Assembly: GCF_014698305.1 (NCBI RefSeq)
Contig: NZ_JACJST010000025.1
Span: 1 to 64,000 of the forward strand
Direction of reading: 5' to 3'
DNA length: 64,000 nt
From: Anabaena lutea FACHB-196
Lineage (GTDB): Bacteria; Cyanobacteriota; Cyanobacteriia; Cyanobacteriales; Nostocaceae
Shown here piece by piece: positions 9,525 to 17,766 of the stretch (within the stretch, counting starts at the first letter, position 1; every line of letters begins with the position of its first letter). The translations under genes were made by a program, and so were the position numbers. A model generated the notes under the pieces. That model had not been told where the DNA came from. It saw only the letters and a program-made list of their open reading frames with translations, and did not search any database.

Positions 9525-10448
9525 TTATTGGGCAAATCTAGCTAATAATTCCTCACGAGATGATTGTAGAAGCAAAGGAGTAAATTCTTCTCTAGTCATG
9601 GCAATCAGAAAGTCGATAATTGCTGCTAATTCTGAATCAACTTCCCCAAAACGTACTTGCATGATACTTTCAATCATAGCGCGTCGTTCTCTTTCTATAC
9701 CTTCTTGTCGTCCTTCCTGGAGTCCTTGTTTTTTTAGTTCTTCTAATTGTTGTTGATAAATTTCTGATAGTTTCATAATCAACTCCTGGTCATCTTTATC
9801 AATATCTTGCTCTTGACGTTGACGAGCCGATAAAACAGCAATCAGGTCATGTACTAATTGTACGATATGGGAAAGGAACGCACTGTTTTTAGGTATTGCT
9901 TCTAATTCTTCCACTGCTTGTCGTTGAACTTTCCCTTTACCTAATATCCTGAGAAACAGGGTTTCTGGTGTGCTGGGGAGTTGGTGAATAGCAATAATTA
10001 CGGTTTTTAAGCCCTCTCCCAAAAAATAAATGCCTTTACTCCAGTTTTCTTCATCGACTGTAGTATTAAAACTTGTTAGTAGTTCCACTGAAGCCGTAGG
10101 AGAAAAAATCCACAACCTGGGTAATTCTGCCTCATTTATACGGGTATTGTTGCGGTTAGATTGACGCTCTATGTCCGCATGAATGTCAAATAATTTACCC
10201 ATACAACTGCGAATTTCGCTTTTGGTGACTGCATTGCGGAATGGTTCAAATATAGCATAATTTGTCGCCATTCTTCCTAGTAGTCCGAGTATTTCTAGAC
10301 TTTGTGTAGGTTGAGGTGAAGGAATAAATAAAACGTCAATTTGTCTTACTTCTGCTGTGATATCTTTGCTGGTTTCTACTTGACCATAAGGTGTTAATAG
10401 TTCCGTTAGATATTGTTTGGCAAATTGGTCATGTATAAAGCGAGTCAT
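9525..10448 (-). CDS. Rpn-like PD-(D/E)XK nuclease/transposase-related family protein
   Basis: The 307-residue protein resembles the large cyanobacterial family annotated as Rpn-type recombination-promoting nuclease or putative transposase. The start MTRFIHDQFAKQYL and the next segment (VETSKDITAEVRQIDVLFIP) fit the N-terminal half of such nucleases, with the D of RQIDVLF a candidate metal ligand. The C-terminal third is a coiled coil rich in Q and E (QQQLEELKKQGLQEGRQEG) followed by MIESIMQVRFGEVD, a typical tail of this family. No inverted repeats mark it as an active element. Catalytic competence cannot be judged by eye. Confidence 0.6.
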   Translation of the reverse strand: MTRFIHDQFAKQYLTELLTPYGQVETSKDITAEVRQIDVLFIPSPQPTQSLEILGLLGRMATNYAIFEPFRNAVTKSEIRSCMGKLFDIHADIERQSNRNNTRINEAELPRLWIFSPTASVELLTSFNTTVDEENWSKGIYFLGEGLKTVIIAIHQLPSTPETLFLRILGKGKVQRQAVEELEAIPKNSAFLSHIVQLVHDLIAVLSARQRQEQDIDKDDQELIMKLSEIYQQQLEELKKQGLQEGRQEGIERERRAMIESIMQVRFGEVDSELAAIIDFLIAMTREEFTPLLLQSSREELLARFAQ

Positions 10449-10486
10449 CAGATTTTGGATTTTGGATTTTGGATTGATTCCACAAT

Positions 10487-10515
10487 GTAGGGGTTTAGCA
10501 ATGCTAAACCCCTAC
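10487..10515. repeat. Perfect 29-bp palindrome
   Basis: GTAGGGGTTTAGCA and its exact complement TGCTAAACCCCTAC are separated by one A. A related but degenerate copy is at about 53371-53398. No T-run follows on either strand, so it is listed as a dispersed palindromic repeat and not a terminator. Confidence 0.7.
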
Positions 10516-10690
10516 CCGATAATTATTAGACATTGACCGAATTTAAATATGCATGATCCAGAACCCTTGTAGAGACGTGACCTGGGCAGGGATTCTCGGC
10601 TCTACAATCTTTTTCGGACAGGTAAGTAGATTGGCGTTAAAAATTGTCGTTGGGATAAGGCAGGGGGCAGTATTTAAGTGTATATATGTA

Positions 10691-10730
10691 GGGCTTGCTG
10701 TTCGCGGAGCGTGCCGGGCAGGCATATAAA
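10691..10730. repeat. 40-bp small dispersed repeat, copy 2
   Basis: The sequence GGGCTTGCTGTTCGCGGAGC then GTGCCGGGCAGGCATATAAA is the reverse complement of 1767-1806 with a few mismatches. Confidence 0.75.
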
Positions 10731-11011
10731 GCTAAAACCGTTTATTAATAAGAGTTTCGCGGATTTTTATCACAAAAAAGTGCAAGGTTTTGGCAAATGG
10801 AGTCTCAAAACAGTTGCATTTTTCCTTGTCGGATCTGGAAAATTGAGGATATCCAGATAGCTGAAACTGTTCCCTGTTAAGAGTTCCCTGTTACCTCCCC
10901 TCACAGACAACTTTTATGGCTAACGCCTCCCGTAAGGGATACAGCAAACCCTATGTAGAAAATTGGTTAACGATTGATGATGGGGAAAAACTCTTTCCTA
11001 TCACCTGTTCC

Positions 11012-11848
11012 CTAACTTTGACATTGAGAACAAAAATGACTAGAACGCCCACCTAACTTAATTCGCCCGATGATATTACCACAAACTTTACAAGGTTCCC
11101 CAGCGCGGTTATAAACCCACGCTTCACCGCCATAATTACCGTTAACACCTTTAACATTAAGGAAATTACTAAAAGTTGTCCCACCTGCGGCAATACTTGC
11201 GGATAAAACTTCAATTATTGCTGTTCTTAAAAGTTCGATTTGTGGGCTTTGTAAATCTGCACAGAGAGTAGTTGGTAAAATCCCACTTTTAAACAAAGCC
11301 TCATCTGCATAAATATTACCCAATCCTGCAACTATCGACTGATCTAACAATGCAGTTTTAATGGGACGACGAGATTTTTGCAGCTTATTGGCTAAATACT
11401 CAACGGTGAACTGTGGTGAAAATGGATCTACAGCCAGTTTTGCCAAACCTGTAATAATACTTTCTACTGCTACACCAGGGGGAACATACCACATTTGTCC
11501 GAAGGTGCGTTGGTCAACAAAGCGTAATTCTTGTTCTTCCCCAAAAAATAACCGAACTCTGGTGTGTTTATGCAAGGGTTCATCTCGGTTTAGCCAGAGT
11601 AATTGACCTGTCATTCGCAGATGCGCTCCTAACCAGGTCGAAGGAGGAGAAAGTTCAGCTAAAAGATATTTACCACGACGATGCCAAGATATGATGGCAC
11701 TTCCTTTAATTTTTTCTATAAACTCTTCAACAGAAAACGGGTAGGCGACAGTGCGTTCTAGCAGCACATCTCCCCCCGTAATTGTTTGATTCAGGGTTAA
11801 TTGATTTAAACCCCGTCGGACTGTTTCAACTTCAGGCAGTTCAGGCAT
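11012..11848 (-). CDS. mutM: Formamidopyrimidine-DNA glycosylase
   Basis: The 278-residue enzyme removes oxidised purines such as 8-oxoguanine and nicks the DNA backbone. The start at 11848 yields MPELPEVETVRRGL, whose proline and glutamate at positions 2 and 3 are the catalytic residues; an upstream ATG at 11917 would add 23 residues and destroy this, so it is rejected. Other marks are HLRMTGQLLW, the DQSIVAGLGNIYADEALF helix-two-turn-helix and a C-terminal zinc finger with CKVC and CSQC. Length is normal. It is leftward, separated by 170 bp from psaE. Confidence 0.94.
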   Translation of the reverse strand: MPELPEVETVRRGLNQLTLNQTITGGDVLLERTVAYPFSVEEFIEKIKGSAIISWHRRGKYLLAELSPPSTWLGAHLRMTGQLLWLNRDEPLHKHTRVRLFFGEEQELRFVDQRTFGQMWYVPPGVAVESIITGLAKLAVDPFSPQFTVEYLANKLQKSRRPIKTALLDQSIVAGLGNIYADEALFKSGILPTTLCADLQSPQIELLRTAIIEVLSASIAAGGTTFSNFLNVKGVNGNYGGEAWVYNRAGEPCKVCGNIIGRIKLGGRSSHFCSQCQS

Positions 11849-12018
11849 TTTTAGAGTAATGATGGCGGTACAAGCCCAGAGGGAGGCTTCCCGCAGGGTG
11901 TGCTGAGTTCTGAGCAATGCTTCACGAAATAAATCGTAAAGATGGAACTAGCATATATATTTTACTGCTTTTCCCAATTTTTATACTCAGGACTCAGCAC
12001 CGAACACTGTGCGAATGT

Positions 12019-12234
12019 TTACTTTTTCGCTGCTTTAGCTGGTGGAGGTGCAACCTCTAGTAATTCATCAGCAGCAAAGTTATTGGTATTGATCCCAGAG
12101 TAATTGACCTTATCAAACCGGACAATTACGGAGTACTTGATACCGCTTTGGTCAATAGAGGCCACAGTTCCTACATCTTGAAACCAGTAGGATTCGGGGC
12201 GGAGAACACGTACTTTAGAACCACGTTGAACCAT
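12019..12234 (-). CDS. psaE: Photosystem I reaction centre subunit IV
   Basis: The 71-residue protein begins [20 protein letters not shown] and has the conserved SH3-like PsaE core ([17 protein letters not shown]). PsaE sits on the stromal side of photosystem I and supports ferredoxin docking and cyclic electron flow. The alanine/lysine-rich tail (PPPAKAAKK) is usual for cyanobacterial PsaE. The gene is monocistronic by layout; the 265-bp upstream spacer should contain its light-regulated promoter, but I cannot pick it out. Confidence 0.96.
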   Translation of the reverse strand: MVQRGSKVRVLRPESYWFQDVGTVASIDQSGIKYSVIVRFDKVNYSGINTNNFAADELLEVAPPPAKAAKK

Positions 12235-12499
12235 GATTATTTTCCCTTTGAATTATCAATTGCCAATAAATTAGGGCTAATTGATTTCACTCTACAACCT
12301 GAAGGTCGTTGCTAGAGTGTTTGTTAAGTTATTTGTCATATTGGGGAATAGGGAACAGGGAATGGGGAACAGGAGGCAGGAAACAGGCTAATCTCCTCAA
12401 CTGTCCTTGTCCCTTACACAAAACAATATCAAACTCTACTTGACAAAGTACCTATAATACAATAAGGTCGTTCGCAAACACTTCTTGCGAATAAATGCC
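12235..12499. other. Upstream region of psaE with a short repeat
   Basis: The spacer holds a GGGAATA/GGGAACA heptamer array at about 12343-12388. TTGACA and TATAAT hexamers near 12440-12460 are only 7 bp apart, so they do not form a standard promoter. No gene is supported. Confidence 0.4.
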
Positions 12500-13084
12500 C
12501 TATGCCTTACTCAAGACGAATACGCTACCCTCGTTACCTCTGCCAATGCGTAGATCATTATCTATATAGGTGATGTCCAACCATCCTTGTTGTTTGTCAC
12601 TCTGAATAGGAAAATCAAGTGCAGTAAATTTTTTTCCGGATTCAATTTGTTGGATAAAAGTTGCAGGTGACTGATAGTCAATCAGCTTTTGTAAGCCAAT
12701 AATAGAACGCTGGAATTTTACTTGAACTCGACGTTCTGAGACTGGTTCAAATTTAGCAGCTACGCTAACTAATCCTTCCAAAGAAGGTAGTCCGTAAATT
12801 TCTGCTATGTTATAAACGCTAGTAGTTTCTACTCGAATACATTGGTAAATTTGTCCAAGTTTGCAAAAGGGAAAACGATCCAAATTGAGTAAAGCCTTAC
12901 TTGTGGTGTAAAGTAATCGCCAATCACCTTCTAGTAAGTAGCTGGCTGCCAAAGGGCGCGGTGTGGGGTTAAAATCCTCCAAACTAGCGATCGCTGCTAG
13001 AATAGCCTGTTTTTGGGTTTCAGTTGCCAGCAAACCGCGATTTGTAAGTGCGATCGCATCCAGGAGAGTAGATTTTGTCATCAT
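12500..13084 (-). CDS. PAP/fibrillin family protein
   Basis: The 194-residue protein matches the plastid lipid-associated protein/fibrillin family, whose members bind lipids at thylakoids and plastoglobule-like bodies. Family features are LLEGDWRLLYTTSKALLNLDR, the GQIYQCIRV strand and the C-terminal DITYIDNDLRIGRGNEGSVFVL segment. The ATG at 13084 follows a GAGGTACAGGG stretch; an ATG five codons upstream is less likely. It is divergent from the small gene at 13325. Role in this organism is inferred from the family only. Confidence 0.85.
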   Translation of the reverse strand: MMTKSTLLDAIALTNRGLLATETQKQAILAAIASLEDFNPTPRPLAASYLLEGDWRLLYTTSKALLNLDRFPFCKLGQIYQCIRVETTSVYNIAEIYGLPSLEGLVSVAAKFEPVSERRVQVKFQRSIIGLQKLIDYQSPATFIQQIESGKKFTALDFPIQSDKQQGWLDITYIDNDLRIGRGNEGSVFVLSKA

Positions 13085-13324
13085 TGCCCTGTACCTCAAA
13101 ATATGCCTATGAAATCAGAATTAACAAGATATTAATGCTTTATGTATATAGCTATGCAATTCAACCGTTGAAGGGCTTACTGTTAGCGATAGGGTAATTA
13201 AATAATCTTTTTTGTTTAATTCGGATTTATCAATCAAAGAGTTGAATCATTAATTAAATTATCCCGTATCAAATGATAGACTCTTAATGTCTAGTTACAT
13301 AAATCTCTTCGTGTCTTCGTTGAT

Positions 13325-13570
13325 ATGTTAAATTCGCCCCTACGTGAGGAACCCCGCAACCAGCGAGCTACTGTAATTCCCTCAAAGCAAGAGTCCTCTA
13401 TATTAGATTGGTTGCAGTCTAGCCGTCGTCTTATAGCGCGTGACGTTCACGAACCTAATTTTTCGGAAGCGGAAGCAGTAATATCCGATTTTTTGGGTGG
13501 AGAAGACGGAATTGGCGATCTTGATTTTGATGACGATGACGGTATCAGCATAGATGAGGATGAGCCTTAA
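13325..13570 (+). CDS. Small acidic protein, DUF3134-like
   Basis: The 81-residue protein starts MLNSPLREEPRNQRATVIPS and continues with SSILDWLQSSRRLIARD, which I recognise as the cyanobacterial DUF3134 pattern. The tail is very acidic (DLDFDDDDGISIDEDEP). There is no signal or membrane segment. It lies just upstream of mraY in the same direction, 76 bp from the proposed mraY start, but nothing in the sequence ties it to cell wall synthesis. Confidence 0.65.
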   Translation: MLNSPLREEPRNQRATVIPSKQESSILDWLQSSRRLIARDVHEPNFSEAEAVISDFLGGEDGIGDLDFDDDDGISIDEDEP

Positions 13571-13646
13571 GAGGTGTGGAGACAGAGTTTTATCAATAGT
13601 CTCTGTTTGTCGGTTTTTTTAAGTGTGGAGTGAAGGAAAATTTTCT

Positions 13647-14750
13647 GTGGACGCTAAACTATCTCCTGACCAAAGTATAAATATTTCTGGAATTGGGCTG
13701 GCCTCTATGTTAGCCCTCTTGCTCAGTACAGCAGCCTTGACTTTAGATTGGCTGGGGAATAGACTACCCTGGCAACCTACATCTCTGACTTTGCCTTTAT
13801 TGCTATGTGCCGTAGGTGCTGCGGCTGTGGGAACATGGGTAGTACCTCTACTGCAAGCGCTGAAAACAGGGCAAATCATCCGGGAAGATGGTCCCCAAGC
13901 CCATCTCAAAAAGGCTGGTACGCCAACTATGGGTGGTATTTTTTTCATACCTGTAGCAGTGATAGTTGGCTGTATATTGTCTAATTTTCATCGAGACGTA
14001 CTGGCTGTATCGGCTTTAACAATTAGCTACGGTTTGATTGGCTGGATTGACGATTGGCAAATTTTGCGCCGTAGATCAAATAAAGGTATATCTCCAAAAA
14101 TGAAACTGGCTTTGCAGATAATTTTTGCGGCTTGTTTTTGTGTGTGGATAATTTTTAACCGAGATTTTAGCATAACAAATATCGCCTTACCTTGGGTGAG
14201 TTTTACCCTACCTTTAGGATTCTGCTTCTGGCCTTTAGCTGGTTTTGTGTTGGTAGCAGAAAGTAATGCGACTAATTTAACCGATGGAATTGATGGGTTA
14301 GCAGGGGGAACGGTAGCGATCGCAATTTTCGCATTAGGCGCTGTCATTGCACCCACCTCACCGGAATTAATGATTTTCTGTGCGGCTATGAGTGGTAGTT
14401 GCTTAGGATTTTTAGCCCATAACCGGAACCCAGCCCGCGTTTTTATGGGAGATACTGGTTCTCTGGCGCTAGGAGGTGCTTTAGCTGCTGTCGCGCTGTT
14501 GACTAACAGTTTAGTAGCCTTGTTTATTCTGAGTGGGATCTTCTTTGTGGAAACCCTGTCTGTAATGGCGCAAGTTAGTTATTACAAAGCCACCAAGGGA
14601 CCAGATGGTAAAGGTAAGCGGCTGTTTAAAATGGCTCCCTTACATCATCATTTAGAGTTAACTGGCTGGTCGGAATTGCAAGTAGTTGCTGTCTTTTATA
14701 TAATCGCCGCGATTTTGGCTACCATCTGCTTGACAATTATTAAATTTTGA
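13647..14750 (+). CDS. mraY: Phospho-N-acetylmuramoyl-pentapeptide-transferase
   Basis: The 367-residue integral membrane enzyme makes lipid I from UDP-MurNAc-pentapeptide and undecaprenyl phosphate. Visible marks are the DDWQILRRRSNKG loop, the NATNLTDGIDGLAGG aspartate motif, NPARVFMGDTGSLALG and the MAPLHHHLE histidine motif, with about ten membrane segments. The GTG at 13647 (MDAKLSPDQ) is preferred because AAGGA lies 9 bp upstream; a GTG at 13623 would add eight residues. A strong terminator follows at 14774. Confidence 0.93.
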   Translation: MDAKLSPDQSINISGIGLASMLALLLSTAALTLDWLGNRLPWQPTSLTLPLLLCAVGAAAVGTWVVPLLQALKTGQIIREDGPQAHLKKAGTPTMGGIFFIPVAVIVGCILSNFHRDVLAVSALTISYGLIGWIDDWQILRRRSNKGISPKMKLALQIIFAACFCVWIIFNRDFSITNIALPWVSFTLPLGFCFWPLAGFVLVAESNATNLTDGIDGLAGGTVAIAIFALGAVIAPTSPELMIFCAAMSGSCLGFLAHNRNPARVFMGDTGSLALGGALAAVALLTNSLVALFILSGIFFVETLSVMAQVSYYKATKGPDGKGKRLFKMAPLHHHLELTGWSELQVVAVFYIIAAILATICLTIIKF

Positions 14751-14773
14751 GATTTTTGATATTTGGGGAATAT

Positions 14774-14821
14774 AGATCCCCGATTTCTCGGTGTAGAAGT
14801 CGGGGATCTTGTTTTTGTTTT
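14774..14821 (+). terminator. Rho-independent terminator of mraY
   Basis: A 15-bp stem (AGATCCCCGATTTCT with AGAAGTCGGGGATCT, one G-T pair) encloses a six-base loop and is followed by TGTTTTTGTTTTG. It lies 24 bp after the mraY stop. Read in reverse it lacks a T-run, so it serves mraY. Confidence 0.85.
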
Positions 14822-14826
14822 GTTGA

Positions 14827-15336
14827 TTATGATAGTTTTTGCATTTGAGTAACGAGATGAACGAGTTCGGGTAAAATCAGTTTTTCCATGCCGAGTAGTA
14901 CTGCATTACTAGAACCGGGAAGAGAGAAGATAAGTTTATTTTTATAAATACCAGCTACAGCACGAGATGCGATCGCTCGTGAACCAATTTCTTGATAACT
15001 TAAAAAGCGAAATAACTCACCAAATCCCGGTAAAGTCTTTTCTAACAACTTTTCTATAGCATCGTAGGTGGTATCTCTAGGTGCAATTCCTGTCCCACCA
15101 TTAAAAATTAAAGCATCTATATTGGCACTTTTACCCAGCAATTCTATCTGTGCTTGAATCTGTGCGGGTTCATCTTTGATAATTTTGTAAACTCCGACAG
15201 CATAGTTAGCACTCAAAAGCAATTTTTGAATCAGTTGACCACTCTTGTCTGTTTCTGTGGTGCGGGTGTCGCTGACGGTAATAACAGCGCAAGTTACAGT
15301 TATTTCCTGGGAATCTGGGTGTGGTTGGAGTTTCAT
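14827..15336 (-). CDS. moaB: MoaB/Mog family molybdenum cofactor protein
   Basis: The 169-residue protein has the molybdopterin-binding fold used in adenylylation of molybdopterin before molybdenum insertion. Signatures are the ITVSDTRTTETDKSGQLI start, FNGGTGIAPRDTTYDAIE near residue 78 and SLPGSSNAV near residue 140. It is a stand-alone single-domain protein of the usual length. MoaB and Mog are hard to separate by eye, so the symbol is tentative. It converges on mraY and stands alone otherwise. Confidence 0.82.
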   Translation of the reverse strand: MKLQPHPDSQEITVTCAVITVSDTRTTETDKSGQLIQKLLLSANYAVGVYKIIKDEPAQIQAQIELLGKSANIDALIFNGGTGIAPRDTTYDAIEKLLEKTLPGFGELFRFLSYQEIGSRAIASRAVAGIYKNKLIFSLPGSSNAVLLGMEKLILPELVHLVTQMQKLS

Positions 15337-15450
15337 CGGTATTTATTTAATACCCGGACAGAAAAATGATAGTGACAGATGAAAGTGGTAAAACACTTGT
15401 TTACTAACTCTTTGACAACCCCAAATCTAAAATGGTATAAGTTTTAGCCA

Positions 15451-15487
15451 GTGACCAATGACCTGTTTGACCAATGACCAATGACTA
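15451..15487. repeat. GACCAAT heptamer array
   Basis: Several degenerate GACCAAT units (GTGACCAATGACC, TTGACCAATGACCAATGAC) lie just downstream of psb28 and upstream of moaB. They are a short tandem repeat and nothing else is seen there. Confidence 0.6.
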
Positions 15488-15496
15488 AGTGACTAC

Positions 15497-15832
15497 TTAG
15501 GATTTACTCAATCCTAGATCGTTTTCCTGGGCATAACGATCCATAAAGCGCATAAATCGCTCCCATTCTTCGGGGGTTTTCATCAGGTAAACGGCTTCTA
15601 AAGCTTCTGGTCTACCGTTAACAAATTTACCCTTAACTTCACGAGTAATTATTTCCCCCTCTTCGTCAATCATGTACATCCCGGTGATTTCTTCAGTATT
15701 ACCTTGTCCCAAAATCTGGGGATTGGTAAAAATAAATGTTGCTGTACCTTGATCACCACTGCGCGATCGCGTTAAGCGTACCTCTGGAACTACTGCTTCG
15801 TCAACGCCTTTAGAAAACTGGATTTTTGCCAT
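15497..15832 (-). CDS. psb28: Photosystem II assembly factor Psb28
   Basis: The 111-residue protein matches Psb28 (older name PsbW in cyanobacteria), which binds early photosystem II assembly and repair intermediates and limits light damage. Key stretches are [20 protein letters not shown] near the start, the [11 protein letters not shown] turn and [20 protein letters not shown] towards the C-terminus. Length is as expected. It is divergent from the alkaline phosphatase gene with only 68 bp between the two starts. Confidence 0.93.
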   Translation of the reverse strand: MAKIQFSKGVDEAVVPEVRLTRSRSGDQGTATFIFTNPQILGQGNTEEITGMYMIDEEGEIITREVKGKFVNGRPEALEAVYLMKTPEEWERFMRFMDRYAQENDLGLSKS

Positions 15833-15900
15833 GATAAGTGAATTTTAAGTTTTGTGATCATTATGTAATATTCTCTCATCATAGAGGAGGCATTTTACCT

Positions 15901-17667
15901 ATGGCAGTTAAATCTAGTCCAAAAATTCGATTAGCGGGTAGTTTATTAGCTGGGATCTTAACCCTGGGAATTATTATAGTCGGAGCGATCGCTTCTAATT
16001 CCACCCCAGCTACAACCACAACTAACACCAAAAACGTAATTCTGATGATTGGGGATGGTATGGGTTGGGAAATGGCGCGCGCTGCTGCGATTGCCAAAGG
16101 ATATAATTACACATCAGGGAAAGGACAAGGACTCAGCTTTCAAACCCTGGATAATTATGCCCTAGCTACAACCTATGGTACAACTGTTGCTCCTGGTAAT
16201 GGCGTGTTCAGTACTGGTAACTCTGCATTAGATAACTCTATTTCTATGACAGGTGCTAGTCCAGTTTTACCGGGGTTCAAATTCCAACCCAAATTTAACC
16301 CAGGAAATAAACCATCTGGTGGTACAGAAAACCTCAGTGCTGATGCAGTTGGTAACTTAGTCGGTTATGATCCTGTTCGTGGTGGGATAAATCCTTGGAC
16401 ACCTGGAAATGACCCTGCATACATCAAGTACAGTTATCCTGATTCAGCAAATACGGCTACTACTCTTTACACCGGAGTTAAAAGCTATAACAACGCTATT
16501 TCCGTAGATATATTTGAGAAACCACTAGAAACAATTCTCAAAACTGCGGCTGATGCTGGTAAATCTACAGGAATTGTCACTTCTGTCCCCATTGATCATG
16601 CTACTCCTGGTGCAGCAGCAGCTAACGTCAATCGTCGAAATAAATATGATGCTGATTTTCCCAGTTTAGACAACATCTTACAGCAGGAACTCCGCATTTA
16701 TCAACCTACTATCATTTTAGGTGGTGGTCATCCCCTGACAGGTGCTGGTAGCGAATCTTTACCAATGGGAGTAGAACCACCAACAAAATTTGAATATATT
16801 ACTCAATCGACCTATGCAGAATTGAGTAAAAACCCCAATAGTAACCGCTATGATTATACATTTTTAGAAAGGGGGAAAGATGCTGCGGCTAAGTTAGCCA
16901 TGACTGCGAATAAGTTAGATCCTCAAAAAGGCGATCGCTTGTTAGGATTATATGGAGCCAGGGGACAAGAGGGAAATCTCCCTGTGAGTACAGCGAATGG
17001 AGACTACAGCAATACAGGTTTGAGTATCTTTTCTCTGTTTAGTTCTCAAGGACAAAAACCTGATACAGTTCGTCCGCTGCTTCCTGGGGAAACAGACAAA
17101 TCATTTATTGCTAGAGAACTTAATGAAAATCCCACTCTCCAGGATTTAACTAAAGCCGCTTTAGAAGTTTTATCTAAAGACAAAGATGGGTTTTGGTTAA
17201 TGGTAGAAAGTGGTGATATTGATTGGGCTGCTCATGATGATAACCTAGATAATTTAATTGGGACAGTATTGGATTTTGATAAAGCCGTCAAAACCACAAT
17301 TGACTGGATTAAAAATAACGGTGGTTGGGAAAATAACCTCCTCATTGTCACCGCAGATCATGACCATTACCTAACTTTAAATCCCAATTTTGAGGAACTT
17401 CTAAAAAACCAAGGTGCAGAAGCTTTAACTGCTGAATCTGAACCTATAAAAGCCGGTCATTTTTGGGGTTCAGATCCTCAAGTTAAATATGGTTGGGGAA
17501 GTCACTCTAACCGTCCAGTTCCGGTTTATTATCAAGGTAAAGGTGCAGAGGTTTTAACTAATTCTATCAGTAAGGGTTTTAAAAGTTATGGTTTTGATGT
17601 TCCGGGAATTGATGGTTTAGTAGACCAAATTCACATTTATCAAACTCAACTTGCAGCGATTAAATAA
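15901..17667 (+). CDS. Alkaline phosphatase (PhoA superfamily), exported
   Basis: The ATG at 15901 (preceded by GAGGAGG) gives 588 residues starting MAVKSSPKIRLAGSLLAG with a hydrophobic signal segment. The alkaline phosphatase superfamily core is clear: metal motif VILMIGDGMGWEMARAAA, nucleophile region DSANTATTLYTGVK, TSVPIDHATPGA, GDIDWAAHDDN and VTADHDHYL. It would release phosphate from organic esters in the periplasm or outside. Phosphate-starvation control is expected from the family, but I do not see a convincing PhoB box in the short upstream spacer. The unusually long insert between the start and the nucleophile is typical of cyanobacterial members. Confidence 0.88.
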   Translation: MAVKSSPKIRLAGSLLAGILTLGIIIVGAIASNSTPATTTTNTKNVILMIGDGMGWEMARAAAIAKGYNYTSGKGQGLSFQTLDNYALATTYGTTVAPGNGVFSTGNSALDNSISMTGASPVLPGFKFQPKFNPGNKPSGGTENLSADAVGNLVGYDPVRGGINPWTPGNDPAYIKYSYPDSANTATTLYTGVKSYNNAISVDIFEKPLETILKTAADAGKSTGIVTSVPIDHATPGAAAANVNRRNKYDADFPSLDNILQQELRIYQPTIILGGGHPLTGAGSESLPMGVEPPTKFEYITQSTYAELSKNPNSNRYDYTFLERGKDAAAKLAMTANKLDPQKGDRLLGLYGARGQEGNLPVSTANGDYSNTGLSIFSLFSSQGQKPDTVRPLLPGETDKSFIARELNENPTLQDLTKAALEVLSKDKDGFWLMVESGDIDWAAHDDNLDNLIGTVLDFDKAVKTTIDWIKNNGGWENNLLIVTADHDHYLTLNPNFEELLKNQGAEALTAESEPIKAGHFWGSDPQVKYGWGSHSNRPVPVYYQGKGAEVLTNSISKGFKSYGFDVPGIDGLVDQIHIYQTQLAAIK

Positions 17668-17766
17668 AGTTTTTAAATGTTGGGTTTTCTTGCGTCAAAC
17701 GCCATTCGCCTCTACAAGCCGGGGAACCCGTCCACAGCGATGGCTCCCCAACCTACTGTCTATTTA

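Larger units (their letters stand above)
10449..11011. other. Repeat-rich intergenic region
   Basis: This 563-bp stretch holds no supported gene. Its contents are a GGATTTT heptamer array (about 10451-10476), a perfect 29-bp palindrome (10487-10515), the second copy of a 40-bp dispersed repeat (10691-10730), GTTCCCTGTTA units (about 10869-10890) and a CCTCCCGTAAGGGA hairpin near 10927. Short ORFs here cross the repeats. Confidence 0.65.

Noticed and set aside
9430-9756. 108-codon plus-strand ORF
   Set aside because: It is antisense to the C-terminal coiled coil of the Rpn-like gene and low in plausibility.
12420-12470. TTGACA and TATAAT as a promoter for psaE or the fibrillin gene
   Set aside because: The hexamers are only 7 bp apart and on the plus strand, whereas both neighbouring genes run leftward.
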